From Catonia carolina (Eukaryota > Arthropoda > Insecta > Hemiptera > Achilidae): a stretch of DNA of 64,000 nucleotides. Location: positions 97,881,969-97,945,968 of the forward strand of contig JAQMRL010000003.1 of the NCBI GenBank assembly GCA_035578175.1, read 5' to 3'. Made by a program: the position numbers and the translations under genes. Of the stretch, positions 1-12,188 are shown one piece after another. Within the stretch, counting starts at the first letter, position 1; every line of letters begins with the position of its first letter. A model generated the notes under the pieces. That model was not told where the DNA came from. It searched no databases and saw only the letters and a list, made by a program, of their open reading frames with translations.

Positions 1-285
1 AGAGGTTTTACGAAGTAAAACGAGGAGTAAGGTGGTTTACTGTTGCCTTCCTCACTGAGTGGAAAAGTACGCTTATCAGCATGCCAGGCCCTCTAATAGC
101 ACATATTTTTCACTCTGCAAATGACACCGTCACTTCATTCACCACAGGGTCTGGCTGTATAATGAAAGTCATTACTTTCAGAGGAGATAACTGTGATAAG
201 TGTCTTTTACACCTATACCTCTTCTCCTCTTAAATGATTCAGTCATTTAATTGGCTGACCATGTGATAAGAAACAGAACTATTTA
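1..285 (+). repeat. Family B copy 1, cut by the window edge
   Basis: Family B is a dispersed repeat of about 400 bp, GTCAACAGCCGAAAGGCTGG to CCTGTCTGTTATGGGCA. This copy starts in the middle of the unit. Confidence 0.8.
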
Positions 286-319
286 TATATGTATTTTGTT
301 TACATACAGTTTATGTTTC

Positions 320-495
320 AAGTTTACAGAAACAGTTTACAGACAGACACATACACAGATCAATCGCTAAAAACACGGTTTTTTATGTTCAGGGGCCTGA
401 AAATGTGTGTATCTGGTGAAAACTGAATTTCGAAAAATGGGAACAATACTTTCCTTTTCTATATATTCATACAAAGCAAAAGAAAGTAAAAAGTA
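320..495 (-). repeat. Family C 5' fragment
   Basis: Inverted fragment with diverged end AAAGCAAAAGAAAGT. Confidence 0.7.
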
Positions 496-499
496 CCTC

Positions 500-940
500 T
501 AACTCAGTTACTTACTGCAATCTGAAAACACCTAAATACCAGATAATTAAAATACAACCGTATATAGTTTTGGCTTCCCAAAATTGGAGGTTTTAACAGC
601 GTATGTTTTATATTTACAAATGAATTATCCATATCTCATAATTCAAAGCTCATAAAGTGGACAATAAGTCTAAAAGTTTTAAATAGCAAAGATAAAAAGA
701 AAAGGCCACAGAATTTTACTAACCTAACTTGTCCGTATTTGAAAGATAATTAAAATTGACTTAAGTTACTAAATGGTAAAGGATCAATTTCTTTTACTTT
801 ACGTTTCAAGCCTTACTTTCTTTTTTTAATAATAATATCAATCTGTACTTTAATAATTACATACTGGCCACTGAAAACTGTCCAAAGGTCAATTATATTT
901 CAACTATAATAAAAATGTAATTGAAATGTGTAAACAAGTT
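500..940. other. No feature seen
   Basis: AT-rich sequence between a family C fragment and a SINE. 1125-1610 is likewise empty. Confidence 0.6.
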
Positions 941-944
941 GTCG

Positions 945-1120
945 GTTTTCTTTTTTGTTTATTTACAGTCGCATCAATACTTCAGTTATTAGCGACTACG
1001 GTAAGTTACAAAGCAGTAGGTTTGATTTCATGAAAATTTCCAAACCCTAGCTAGGAATCAAACTCAGGACATCCGCGTTGTAGGCTAGCGCGCTACCACT
1101 AAGCTACAAGAGCAGCCAGT
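945..1120 (-). repeat. tRNA-derived SINE, third type
   Basis: Inverted copy: the minus strand has a GTAGCGCGCTAGCCTACAA tRNA head, then TAGTCGCTAATAACTGAAG. Relatives at 9905-10060, 16677-16845 and 50890-50945. Confidence 0.65.
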
Positions 1121-1862
1121 TGCATTTTTATTCAGAAATAAAATTGTTATTATTACTTACGCCTTGTTTCTGTATACACAACTTAACTTAAATGATATAT
1201 TGAAAATTACATTTCAGCACTAAAACGGCCAAAAATTGATACACCAAAAACTTTACGGTCACAATGATACATAGCACTACATTTTTATAACAGTGATGAA
1301 TAAAATTGTGACAATGATGTTAACATAGACACTGCAGTTAAAAATCCTTAAATACAGTGCTTAAAATTAAAGAACCAATGTATTGCATTGATTTATAAAT
1401 CCCCCACTACAACTAGATGATAATATGTTGATAACTTTTTCCCAAAACATCAGTCTGTCCTGTCATACAATCTTTCTCATTTACAATGTGAATTACCCAT
1501 TAATCAAGTATTGAAACTTGGACATTGGGAACAACAGATTTTGGGTTTGAAGAGTGCATTCCATAGTATCTCTTGTTTTAGTTTCGCTATAATATTGTTA
1601 TGCCTATGACTCATCTATTATATATAAAAGGACAACCATGTCCTGGGTGATTCATTTATAGATCAACGCACAGCCGAAACTACTGACGCTACAGACTTGA
1701 AATTTGTAAGTTAGCTTTCTTATGTTGTGTAAGCGCGCACTAAGAAAGGATTTTGCAAAATGTTGATTTTAAGGGGAAGAAATAGCAAAAATTCCCCCTA
1801 CTGATGCGAGGATGAGGAATCAACGCGAAGCGCTACGCTTATGAAGTGGCTAGTTTACTATA

Positions 1863-2110
1863 TTAGTGGAGAGATGACTTGAAAGCTAGTGCGAGACGAA
1901 GTGGAGAACAGGAAAGAGTGTCCATAGATAAGAAAAGCTTTCCTGCTCCCACTTCATCTCACACTAGCATTCAAGTCATCTCTCCACTATACTTTTCGAT
2001 ATTATCACCTTGACGATTGAGGCATTTATCCTATCTATGAACAAGCTTTCCTTTTCCCCACTTTGTCTCACATTAGCATCCAATTCATCTCTCCACTATA
2101 TTCATAGACT
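1863..2110. repeat. Hairpin with an extra direct copy
   Basis: Arms 1865-1915 and 1937-1988 are inverted copies (GTGGAGAGATGACTTGAAAG). A third partial copy at 2035-2105 repeats the right arm. It belongs to a dispersed repeat that begins near 1610. Confidence 0.7.
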
Positions 2111-2237
2111 CTCCTTACACTCTTTACAGTGTCACAAGAAGTACACTGTTTTTACGTGTAAGATTAACAGGTTGACTCCCAAACCAATTTTTGCAATTTT
2201 GTTAAAAAAACTCGATACCTATTTTATGGTTCCTTGG

Positions 2238-2510
2238 CTTTTTTACTTTCTCTTGCCTATATGAATATAAAGGAAGGAAAGTATTGTTTTCATGTTGATT
2301 TTTCACCGGATCTACACATTTTCAGACCCCCTGAACCCAAAATACATGTTTTTAATGATTGGTCTGTGTGTGTGTGTGTGTGTGTGAACAGAATATCTCA
2401 AGAACGGAATATCGTACGAACTTGGAACTTAAGTTTGATACTACTACCAGACCCAACATGAAAATTTTCATCAAAATCGGTCAATTAAATCACGAACCAT
2501 GACTGGGGAA
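2238..2510 (+). repeat. Family C 5' fragment
   Basis: Starts CTCTTGCCTATATGAATATA and runs through the GT run to the ATCAAAATCGGTCAA block. Confidence 0.8.
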
Positions 2511-2790
2511 ATGTTTTTTGAACTCATTTCTTAACAGCTCAGTATATGATTCAATGCAAACGAGCATCTAATCCGTATCACGATTCCATTAAAAACACTT
2601 ATGCGAGAGACGAATCAGTCTCTCAAAAGTAAATTTTACAGATCGGGTGAGAGACGTATAAGTGTCTCATGGGAGTCAACCTGTTAAACAAAAGTAGTTT
2701 ATCAACTGTACTTTTTAATTTACTGTACTTATTATTTATTGTATTTATTTACTGCAGTTGGATAATATTAATATAAATAAAGTATAAATA

Positions 2791-3433
2791 CCGTGCGTTC
2801 GGAAAGTCGCTGTGCACTGGAATTGTGACAATGGATTTATGAAAATATGTATAAAGAAATGACTAAGCATTTTGGAAAAAAATTTATTCAATACCTTAAT
2901 TACATTGTTAAACCGTGATTACATTGTTTATAGAAGGTGTTCGAAATGACCTCCATTGGCATCAATACAGCATTGCACTCGTTTCATTTTGTTTGCAAAC
3001 ACCTTTCGCAACTGAAGAACAGTGATTCCTTGAATGTATGCCGTTATTGCGGCTTTAAGTTCGTCAATCGTGTGTGGTCTGTTCCGATACACAGTTTGTT
3101 TCGCCGCACCCCATAAAAAGAAATCGGGGGGAGTCAGATCAGGAGATCTTGCAGGCCACAAATTCTTTGAAATTATTCGTTCACCAAACACGTTGCATAA
3201 CGTTTTATACAGTTGTGAAAGGTGTTTGCAAACAAAATGAAACGAGTGCAATGCTGTATTGATGCCAATGGAGGTCATTTCGAACACCTTCTATAAACAA
3301 TGTAATCACGGTTTAACAATGTAATTAAGGTATTGAATAAATTTTTTTCCAAAATGCTTAGTCATTTCTTTATACATGTTTTCATAAATCCATAGTCACA
3401 ATTCCAGTGCACAGCGACTTTCCGAACGCACGG
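2791..3433 (-). mobile_element. Fold-back mariner derivative with duplicated transposase 3' end
   Basis: A 643-bp element flanked by TA. Two arms of 224 bp (2791-3014 and 3210-3433) are near-perfect inverted copies. Each arm carries the terminal repeat plus the last part of a transposase gene. The 195-bp centre holds more of the gene (NLWPARSPDLTPPDFFLWG, the third catalytic Asp region), so a 119-codon frame reads out on the minus strand. The 5' two thirds of the transposase are gone. Non-autonomous. Confidence 0.88.
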
Positions 3434-3439
3434 TAGAAT

Positions 3440-4670
3440 TTTATAACAGTATCCTGATGAGATAATTATGATTTACATAATAATTAATAAAACACTGGGA
3501 AAATAATCACAACCAAACCAAGTAACTACTTAATGATATAATAACCAAACTGAACTTCACGTACAATAATCTTTTCAAGACAACAACATCTAACCAACCA
3601 ATATCGAACTAGGCTATAATCAAATCGTTTTGTTCTCTATTACAACATTTTTGACTATTTATATTACTGTAAATTTATTAACTCATTATTGAGAGCATTT
3701 ATAAATCTACAGTATTATAAAAAGTCAAAAATGTAGAATTGTAGCATTATAGCAGCACTAAAGGCAATAAATGATTTTTGAAGACAAAACTTCCATGTCT
3801 AGGCGACTCAAAAATGATAAATAACCTTCCATATTTAACTTTCATTAGATATAGTCATAACAAACTTAATACATCACATTATAATAATGTTTATACAAAC
3901 TTTGTTTTTTTTTGTAATTTTGAATCTACACAATTATTAATTTTGAAAAGTTGGATTATCTACATTAATCGTAGGGTGTGAAACAAAATTCAATTTACAT
4001 CTTGTTTTAATTTTCGTACAAAATATAAACTTTTCACGTAATAACACATACGTCCTGTACAATCAAATACGATAAGCTAATTTTTAAACACAAAAATAGA
4101 ACAGTTGAATTTTTTTTTTGAACGTATATCGCAAATGTAATAAACTATTACTTCATGTGTATTAGACATTATAGGCGAAGTACATTTTTTAAGCACAAAG
4201 GGTGAAGTAAACTTTAAAATAACGTATAAGTTTCAAGTCAGTAGGAACAGTAAGAAAGGACAAATTGCTTGACTGGTGGGAGTGGCGAGGTGAGAAAGTG
4301 GCGTAGTACACAGCAAACTCCCACCCGCCTAAATTTATCAAGCTTATTATAATAAAAAGAATAATATTGAAGCCCCTGAGTATTACTTTTGTAGATTTCC
4401 AAAATGATACAACTAAATTGACAAAGAACCACTGATTAATTCTTCGGGAGAATACGCAGTGGATGAGAAAACAGTACAATTAATCAAACAAACTTTAAAC
4501 ATAACCTAAAATTAAATTTCAAAATAAAATCTCCCAACCTTTTTCGAGATAATAACAGGATTACGGTAATAAGATGAGTTACTACCGATTGTCTTTAATG
4601 TCATCCTCGACTAAGTCATAAAAGAAATTTAGAAACCCAATGACACCGAAGTCATGCTGTGTAGACTAAG
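3440..4670. other. No feature seen
   Basis: AT-rich sequence with only short chance frames (for example 4479-4189 on the minus strand). Confidence 0.55.
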
Positions 4671-4675
4671 ATTGA

Positions 4676-5560
4676 GAAAATGGACGTAAAATCTTGGGAT
4701 TTTGCAAATAATTTTACCCTATTTGCAAATACTCCAGAGGATTCTAAGATCCAAATGGAAACCCAAAAAAATTATTTAAAAATTTCCTTCAAGAAAATGG
4801 AAATCATTCCAATAGAAAAGTTGGACACTGAAATACTGTAAATCAAAACCAAATATGGAAAGATGAAATCTGTAAAACAGTATTAAATATTCAGGTCAAA
4901 CAGTTGACTACAGAAATAACAACAATACTGTTATAATGGACAGAACTCATAAATTTGAGCAATAAATTTCTACTCTAAAAATATTTCCAACAAGAAGAAC
5001 TTCTCCATTACGCAAAATTCATTATAACACAGTTCTAAAACAAAAATTGGAACTTTAGAATTAATAAAAAGAAAAATTCTCAAAAAAATGTATGGTCTGA
5101 AAATAAATTGGTCATAAATTTGAGCAATAAATTTTTACTCTAAAAATATTTCCAACAAGAACTTCTCCATTACGCAAAATTCATTATAACACAGTTCTAA
5201 AACAAAAATTGGAACTTTACTATTAATAAAAAGAAAAATTCTCAAAAAAATGTATGGTCTGAAAATCATGGACATGGGTGAAAGGAGATTACTTCCAAAC
5301 AAGGATCTCTACTCATATTATAACTAGGAATCAGTATCAAAAGAAATGTAGATTTTTGGCGTTGACAAAAATGGATAACAAATTAAATAAATAGATCTTT
5401 GATAATGCTGATATCCTAACTGAAGGACTTCTGACTACGAAAAAGAACAGAAAATGCAAAAACTAGGATTCAAGTATTCGAATTACACTGACAAAGCAAA
5501 ATTCTGCATATTATTTGGATTAGAAATTCCTGTGGAAGTTAAACAATCAACATAATACAG
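4676..5560 (+). pseudogene. Decayed non-LTR reverse transcriptase
   Basis: Broken reading frames with FANNFTLFANTPEDSKIQME, the damaged YADD region, and KMEIIPIEKLDTEIL, followed by an expanded tandem duplication and YGLKIMDMGERR. Stops throughout. Confidence 0.6.
4948..5268 (+). repeat. 164-bp tandem duplication
   Basis: Copies 4948-5111 and 5112-5268 are nearly identical; the second lacks a few bases. It lies inside a decayed reverse transcriptase. Confidence 0.85.
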
Positions 5561-6361
5561 GGAATCAAAATTTTCTGATGAAAGGAAAAAAGAGCTTAAG
5601 TATGGAGAATAAAAAAAGAACAAAACCCAGAAAAATATAAGTCAAAACTAAAATTTTCCTAAATTCATTCACGAGTAATTCACTTGGATTATTAAATTCT
5701 TGAAAAAAGTAACAAATTCATAATAAGAAAACCATTAAATATCTAAATTATTGATGTTAATAATTAGGTAAATTATTGATGTAACAAAAAAAAGTAGATC
5801 AGCAAAACAATTTATCAAAACTAAGTTATTAAACAACGGAGCACATGTAGTGTTTTTGAGACATTAACGTGTAAAACCAACATGGACATGAAAATAACTG
5901 GTTACAAAATAAAAAAATTGTATGTTACACAGCCTTTGTAAGTTCAAGATAACCTTTCTTTCAAAAGCCATCCTAACCTTTCATAACCGTACTTTGGTGA
6001 TTCTTAACTTACCTAAACCTACTCTATAAAGAAATATGTTAACACTTTCAAGTTTTTCAATCAATTAATTACCACCCAATAAATTAATAAACCAATGTGT
6101 TACAACAATGACTAAATAATGAAATAAACTACTGAAATATTAGGTAAACTAACCTTGCAGAATTAATTCTTAATTTAAGTTATGAATAGAAACTGTACAA
6201 ATATACCATAAAAAGGTACCGTTACATGCTTCCTCAACTACACATAGTAACTTACTTACTCGAATAAATCATGAAAACAGGAGAAATATAGCTTAAGTAA
6301 AAAAATATATGTGAACTCATTACTAACATGAAAAAAATTCTGAGTATTTATTTTTTTTTAG

Positions 6362-6556
6362 GTGCCTACAGCCTTAAAAACATTTATAGCTAGTTATAGA
6401 AAAGATTCTACACAGGAGGATCTGTGTAATAATTCAATTTGGGTTATATTCAAATTAGAGCATCCCACAAGACAACCACCCCAGAAGAGGTGTGGTCAAA
6501 TCTTATTCACACAAAATTATAACTTTTGCAGAATTCATCAGCATTACTTCCAATAA
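6362..6556 (+). CDS. Candidate orphan exon, 64 codons
   Basis: Opens right after a T-rich tract ending in AG (6348-6361) and reads LKTFIASYRKDSTQEDLCNN to a TAA. No recognisable family. It could be an old exon or chance. Confidence 0.2.
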   Translation: MPTALKTFIASYRKDSTQEDLCNNSIWVIFKLEHPTRQPPQKRCGQILFTQNYNFCRIHQHYFQ

Positions 6557-7560
6557 TATACGTTTACTTGATAAAATTAAGAAGAAGTGATCAACACAAA
6601 CCTTAAATTGACCGATCTCTACGCAAAATCTAGAATAAACCTCCGGTATTTTACACCAGCACAACAGACATTTAAGTTTTTTGTTTAAATATTTTAGTTA
6701 TACATTCATTTACGAATACATATTTTTTAACTTAAAACGTTGGTTTTAATAAGTAATATTTCATTTTTGTAATTATTATTATGAAATTACGTTGGTACAG
6801 GTTAACTACTTTAGATATACATACCACATTTATAACAGAAAATTTGAGGAATTGAAGATGCAGATTTCCTTTAAGACATAAATAAACACGACGTTGCATG
6901 TTTCTAAATTATGATACCAATTTTTAAATTTGCAAAGTTTTGTAATAAAACATGATTTTTCATGTTTCTAGATGAACTTAATTTTTTTAATAAATCATAT
7001 GTTGTACTGAATTCAATCAGAAACACTATGTTACGGATGAGATAAGTGTTCATTCAGTCACATTTCATAAGTAGGTAAATACGCCAAATATACACAAATA
7101 AAATAAGTCGAGATAACCTTTGCTGTTAAAAAGACGCAAAACATGAACTGTAAATAATACGGTTTAGCAACAGTTATTCTTATGACGTAATTTGAAACTT
7201 ACCCGCAGTTTGAGTAACTTAAGAATGTCAGGAAAATTGATGCCGCATAATTTGTTCCATTAAGATACAAATATTGAAAACATAAGTCATTTAGTTACCC
7301 AGCGGACACACACCGTCCAGAAAATTCGGGCCCAAAAAACGCACCATGTGAGCTATAGAAAATATTGAAACATTACAGTTGTACCACAACACTAGACCAA
7401 AACGTACAACTAATACATTTTGAATCGAGTTGCTGAAACAAATTACGTTAAATATTGTTATATTTAGCGGATTAATCAGAATACTAACTAACACTATTAT
7501 GAAGATTATAGAATCATTGAATCTCAACAGTTTTTATTTTCTTTTACTTTTATAAAACAG

Positions 7561-7686
7561 ATTTTGATGTACGACACCTTCATAGCACAACCGTTAATTG
7601 CCGCTAAACTCAAAGATAGAATGTTTCGAAGAAACGTAATAACAAGATTGATAGAGGAAAGTCGTAGACAGAATACCGTAGTTTAG
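7561..7686 (+). CDS. Candidate orphan terminal exon, 41 codons plus stop
   Basis: Follows a strong acceptor (TTTTATAAAACAG at 7548-7560) and encodes MYDTFIAQPLIAAKLKDRMF, then RRNVITRLIEESRRQ, ending in TAG. Codon use and helical character look protein-like. I found no partner exon upstream and do not recognise the protein. Confidence 0.3.
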   Translation: MLMYDTFIAQPLIAAKLKDRMFRRNVITRLIEESRRQNTVV

Positions 7687-8550
7687 ATAATTTTTATCAC
7701 GTGTATTTCTATTTTAGAAAATGTACCTAAATTAAAATTTTTATTTTGTTACATAGCATATCGTTTTCGCTACGAAAGAACTGTTACAAACTTACAGTTG
7801 CTTTAACTGTTTATTTTCGGAAAAATTTCATCACAAAAAATTGATTTTTTTAAACGTTTTAATAAACTGGAATGACTAAATTAATACTCACCTTAATACC
7901 AAAACCCATTTCTTCCCACTGATACTATTACATCCTAGGCATCCCTCTCTATGGATTCTCTGGATGCACTTAATAAAACTAAACCACATGACACGTACCG
8001 GGTACCTCAATGGATCGACGTGTTGTGATTCAAGTGAATTGAGCTAAGTTGTTCCCTGGCATTTGCCTACCCTTACAAAATAGCATTCTATATGTTCTCT
8101 AAATGACACAAATTGTATGTTGGAATTGAAAAAAAGAAAAATCAAATCATTAAGTGATTTTAAACTTGTGTTTTATTCTTTTAACTTTTATATGTATATT
8201 AATTTGGTAAAAAAGATCTAATGATACAATACTGTCAAAAAAAAAACAACAATACCTACCTTAACAGAACACTTCTCATAAATTTCCGAAAAAAACATGA
8301 CTAGTTCATAGTAAAGGGTAAGAATTTGTAAAGTTATATCAATATTATTGGCACAGAATTATCAAATAATATAATTTACTTCAAAAACCATAAAAGCAAC
8401 AGCAGATATGTATTAACTAATTTTAACCACAGCACTCAAAGAAGGTTACTGTCAAGTCTCCTTGCAGTTTTAAACACAATGTAGAATTTAAACTTTTTCT
8501 AATTTTTATGTTCATTCAAAAATAAATCTTTATAATGCATCCTGCAGTTT

Positions 8551-8990
8551 GAAATGAATTCTATTTTATATAATGAATTTATATAATAAATTTCACTAAC
8601 CTTCCTTTTTAACTGTGTCAACTTTTATTTTCACTTACATGTGTTTCGGTGGATCCACCATCATCAGAGTAAATAACATATAATTGAAACCAAAAACTTT
8701 TTTTTATTAAAAATCTACAAAAGATGATACATCTTCAGTCACTTGTATAAAACAGTTTTTATATGTATTTTTTTATGTATAAAACAGTTTTATACAAGTG
8801 ACTAAAGATGTATCATCTTCTGTAGATTTTTAATAAAAAAAGTTTTTAGTTTCAATTATATATTATTTACTTTGATGGTGGTGGATCCAGCGAAACACGT
8901 GTAAGTGAAAATAAAAGTTGACGCAGTTAAAAAGGAAGGTTAGTGAAATTTATTACATAAATTCATTATATAAATTAGAATTTTTATGTA
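8551..8990. mobile_element. Palindromic element, about 430 bp
   Basis: Two arms of about 200 bp around a centre near 8772 are inverted copies, sharing for example TTAGTGAAATTTATTA and AGTTTTATACAAGTGACT. Weak relatives are at 58330-58510 and 57130-57200 (GTGGATCCACCAT, ATTTGTATAAAA). Confidence 0.78.
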
Positions 8991-9029
8991 CATACACACA
9001 AACTACAAAATTTTAAGTTCAAACACAAG

Positions 9030-9545
9030 ATTTCGCAAGGGCAGTTAAATCCTGTTGTTTGAAATGATAAAGTATGGAAGGGGACAAAGATTAATATTTA
9101 TCATGCTATCCTGGAAAGTGTGTTTACCTATGGTACAGAAGTGGGGTATTAACAAAGAGACAGAAGGATCGTCTAAAAGAGGTGGAGATGGATTTCTGAA
9201 GGCGGAGCTGTGGTGTATCGCCCATCGATTAGATTCCAAATTCCAGAATTAGGAGAAGAATTGACGTTCAAGGAAATGTCATGGATACCATATCCCAGAA
9301 GCAATTAAAATGGTTTGACTATTTACAGAGGATGGAGGATGGCAAGTGGCCAAAGAGGGTAAGGGAGTGGACCCCAGTCAGTAGAAGGAGGAGTAGGCCG
9401 GAAGTGACATGGTTGGATAGTGCGCAGGCAATGTCTTTGCAGCGGCTTTCCAATCGTGACTAGTGAGACAAAGAGAAGATGGTGCTTAGGAAGCAAAATA
9501 TGACTGGGGCTGTAAATCCTTGCATGAATATATATATATACACAT
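9030..9545 (+). pseudogene. Non-LTR retrotransposon 3' end
   Basis: C-terminal ORF2 remnant in shifted frames: KVCLPMVQKWGINKETEG, SQKQLKWFDYLQRMEDGKWP and KRVREWTPVSRRRSRPEVTW. Ends in a TA/CA-rich tail near 9530-9550. Confidence 0.7.
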
Positions 9546-9904
9546 ACACAAAACCACTGGATACAGAATAAACAGAGACAAAAAAACCCAAAACTAAACT
9601 AAAACGTAATTTGAAACAGTTAAATCCAACAATTTTTCTTACACAATGGTTTGTTTATATTACATAAGAAAGAGAAAGCTTGAAATAAACAATTAAATAG
9701 CTAACTCTTAACATACTTAACAGCTCAGCATGTCTGGGCTATCCAAAGTTTAGTAAATTACCTGGAAAAAAAGACATGGCAAAATTTGATAGTGATAAAG
9801 GGAAAATTTGGGTAAGGTTTTTTTGAATGAACTACATAATTATACGCCCATTAGCTTATAAAACATTACAGCATACATCCAAAGTTTAATTTTTCTTTTA
9901 GCTT

Positions 9905-10060
9905 AAAGTTACATCTTCATCTTGGTTGGCAACTACTTTGAAAGACATGTAGTAATCAGTTTAAATATGTAATAATTTTCTAGGCCCTGGTGAGAAATCA
10001 AACCCAGGAGCTAACCATTGCAGTGTGGCACACTAACCACTGGGCAACAGAGTTGGCTGT
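9905..10060 (-). repeat. tRNA-derived SINE, third type
   Basis: Inverted diverged copy, head at 10010-10060 (CAGTGGTTAGTGTGCCACAC on the minus strand). Confidence 0.6.
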
Positions 10061-10274
10061 TTTAAAATTTATTTATCATAAATAAAAATTATGAAACATA
10101 CCAGAATAATTACAAAATGGGTAGCGCTTTTCATGGTACTTGCCATATCATCGTCCATTACAATATTAAAATTTACTTTATTTAACTTACATTTTATCAG
10201 AGACAAGTAGGCATTTTTCATGATGAAACAGCTCAAGAGATCTCTAAAAAAAATTAAGTTAAACATGAAATTTT

Positions 10275-10545
10275 TACTTTCTCTTGCCCTATGTGAATTA
10301 TAGGGAAGGAAAATATTGTTTTCATGTTGATTTTTTTGAAATCGCGTTTTCAGACCCCCTGATTAAAAAAAAGTTTTTAGCAATTGGGCTGTATGTGAAC
10401 AAAATATCTCAAGAATAGAATACTGTACGAAATAGATACTTAGAACATAGACTAGGTACCACTACCGAACCCAACACAAACATTTTCATAAAAATTGGTC
10501 AATTGAAGTATAATTTATTCATGGAATTTTCCATTTTCTCAAAAA
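10275..10545 (+). repeat. Family C 5' fragment
   Basis: Older, more diverged 5' part, just before the full copy at 10617. Confidence 0.75.
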
Positions 10546-10616
10546 GGCATTGAATAAATATCCGAAAAGTTAGCATTTAGATTTTGATAATTTTTGTTTT
10601 TAAATTAATGTATTTT

Positions 10617-11540
10617 TACTTTCTCTTGCCTATATTAATATATAGGAAGGAAAGTATTGTTTTCATGTCGATTTTTCGAAATCGAGTTTTCACCGGATCT
10701 ACACGTTTTCAGACCCCCTGAACCCAAAAAATATGTTTTTAGCGATTGGTCTGTGTGTGTGTGTATATACAAAATATCTCAAGAACGGAATATCGTACAA
10801 TCTTGAAACTTAAGTTACATACCTCTACCGGACCCAACACGAACATTTTCATCAAAATCGGTCAACCGGAAGTAGTAGTTGATTCGTGTAATTTTTCACT
10901 TTTTTGCGATTTTCTCAAAAACTGGTACTACGATTTTTTTTAAATCGCCTTATTTACTAAATTTTTTTGTTTTACAAGATAGGGTAGGCGTCATGTTTGC
11001 TGAAATTCTTAGACTGTTTTTACGTAAAAAATTTGGTTTTTTTTTAAGATTGCGGCTTTAATATGCATTTTAGTGCAAAAATTTATAAAATAAAATATGT
11101 AGAGAATTTCAAATCCTACAACTTATATTTCTATTATTTTTTTGTATGACGTTAATTTTAGCAGGAATTAGCGATTTTGTTTTTTTTCTCACGAAAACGT
11201 GTGAAAAATTGATTTTTTTAAGATTTCGGCCTTAGTATGCATTTTACGACAAAAGCTTATTTAACCAAATTTATAGAAAATTAAAAGATCTACAATTTTT
11301 ATTTTGAGCATTTTTTCGTACAGCGCCTATTTTAGCGTGAAAGAGCGATTTTCTGTATTTTTAAGACAAACAGGTCGATTTTCATTTTGCATCTTTCACT
11401 CATGATTAAAATAAGGTTATGTTTTTTAAGGTTAGTTTTTTGTTTATTTCTAATGTTTTATTACTAATGTTAGGTTTACTGTTAATTATTTGCATTGGCA
11501 AGAGAAAGTTGTGTGAGTGTTTCATACCAGATTTTTGTTT
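10617..11540 (+). repeat. Family C, full-length copy
   Basis: Family C is a 0.9-1.0 kb repeat beginning ACTTTCTCTTGCC and ending with its inverse, GGCAAGAGAAAGT, plus about 25 bp. It contains a GT run and several near-palindromic AAAAATTGATTTTT-type stretches. No long frame. This copy has both ends. Confidence 0.82.
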
Positions 11541-11734
11541 TTAAGTTAATGTATTTTTACTATTTTTCTTAAATGAATAACTTTTTATATTGATTGTCTT
11601 TAAACGAAAACAACAAGACTTCAAAGAATTACAGTAAGATAACCGTTCATGGCTTTAAAACAACAGTGCAGCCTTTTCCACTGCATGCGAATCCTCATGT
11701 AAGGCAGCACCACACGAATTGTGCCAAGTTAAAA

Positions 11735-12130
11735 ATGTTTTGTTTAGGTCATCAGCCAAAAGGCTGGTTTGAACCCGTAGAGGTTTTACTAAGTAAAACG
11801 AGGAGTGAGGTGGTTTACCATTGCCTTCCTCACTGAGTGGAAAAGTATGCTTATCAGCATGCCGGGCCCTCTGAAAAGCACATATTTTCCACTCTGCAAA
11901 TGACACCTTCACTTCATTCACCACAGGGTCTGGCTGTATAATGAAATTCATTACTTTCAGAGAAGATAACTCTGATTAGTGTCTTTTACACCTCTACCTC
12001 TTCTGTTCTTAAATGATTCAGTCATTTAATTGCCTGACCATGTGATAAGAAACAGAACTATTTATTTTAGCCCTGCAACGAACAGATTGAGTGTAAATAA
12101 TTTGGCACTCCACTTGTCTGTCATGGGCAG
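11735..12130 (+). repeat. Family B copy 2, full
   Basis: Complete unit just downstream (in gene orientation) of the 237-aa protein gene. Antisense frame at 11951-11655 conserved with other copies ([18 protein letters not shown]). Confidence 0.85.
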
Positions 12131-12182
12131 AAGGTTAAAAATAAGATTTCAAAAAAAAAAAACATTGAAACATATTACAGAA

Positions 12183-12188
12183 TTTATT
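12183..12188 (-). promoter_or_regulatory. Poly(A) signal overlapping the stop codon
   Basis: On the minus strand the stop TAA runs into AATAAA, sharing two bases. The 3' UTR would then be only a few tens of bases. Confidence 0.45.

Larger units (their letters stand above)
5560..8550. other. Mostly featureless AT-rich stretch
   Basis: Apart from the two weak candidate exons at 6362 and 7561, nothing is recognisable. Confidence 0.5.

Noticed and set aside
2234..2461. Plus-strand frame with a run of VCVCVCV
   Set aside because: Translation of the GT run in family C; the same pseudo-peptide recurs at 61526-61711.
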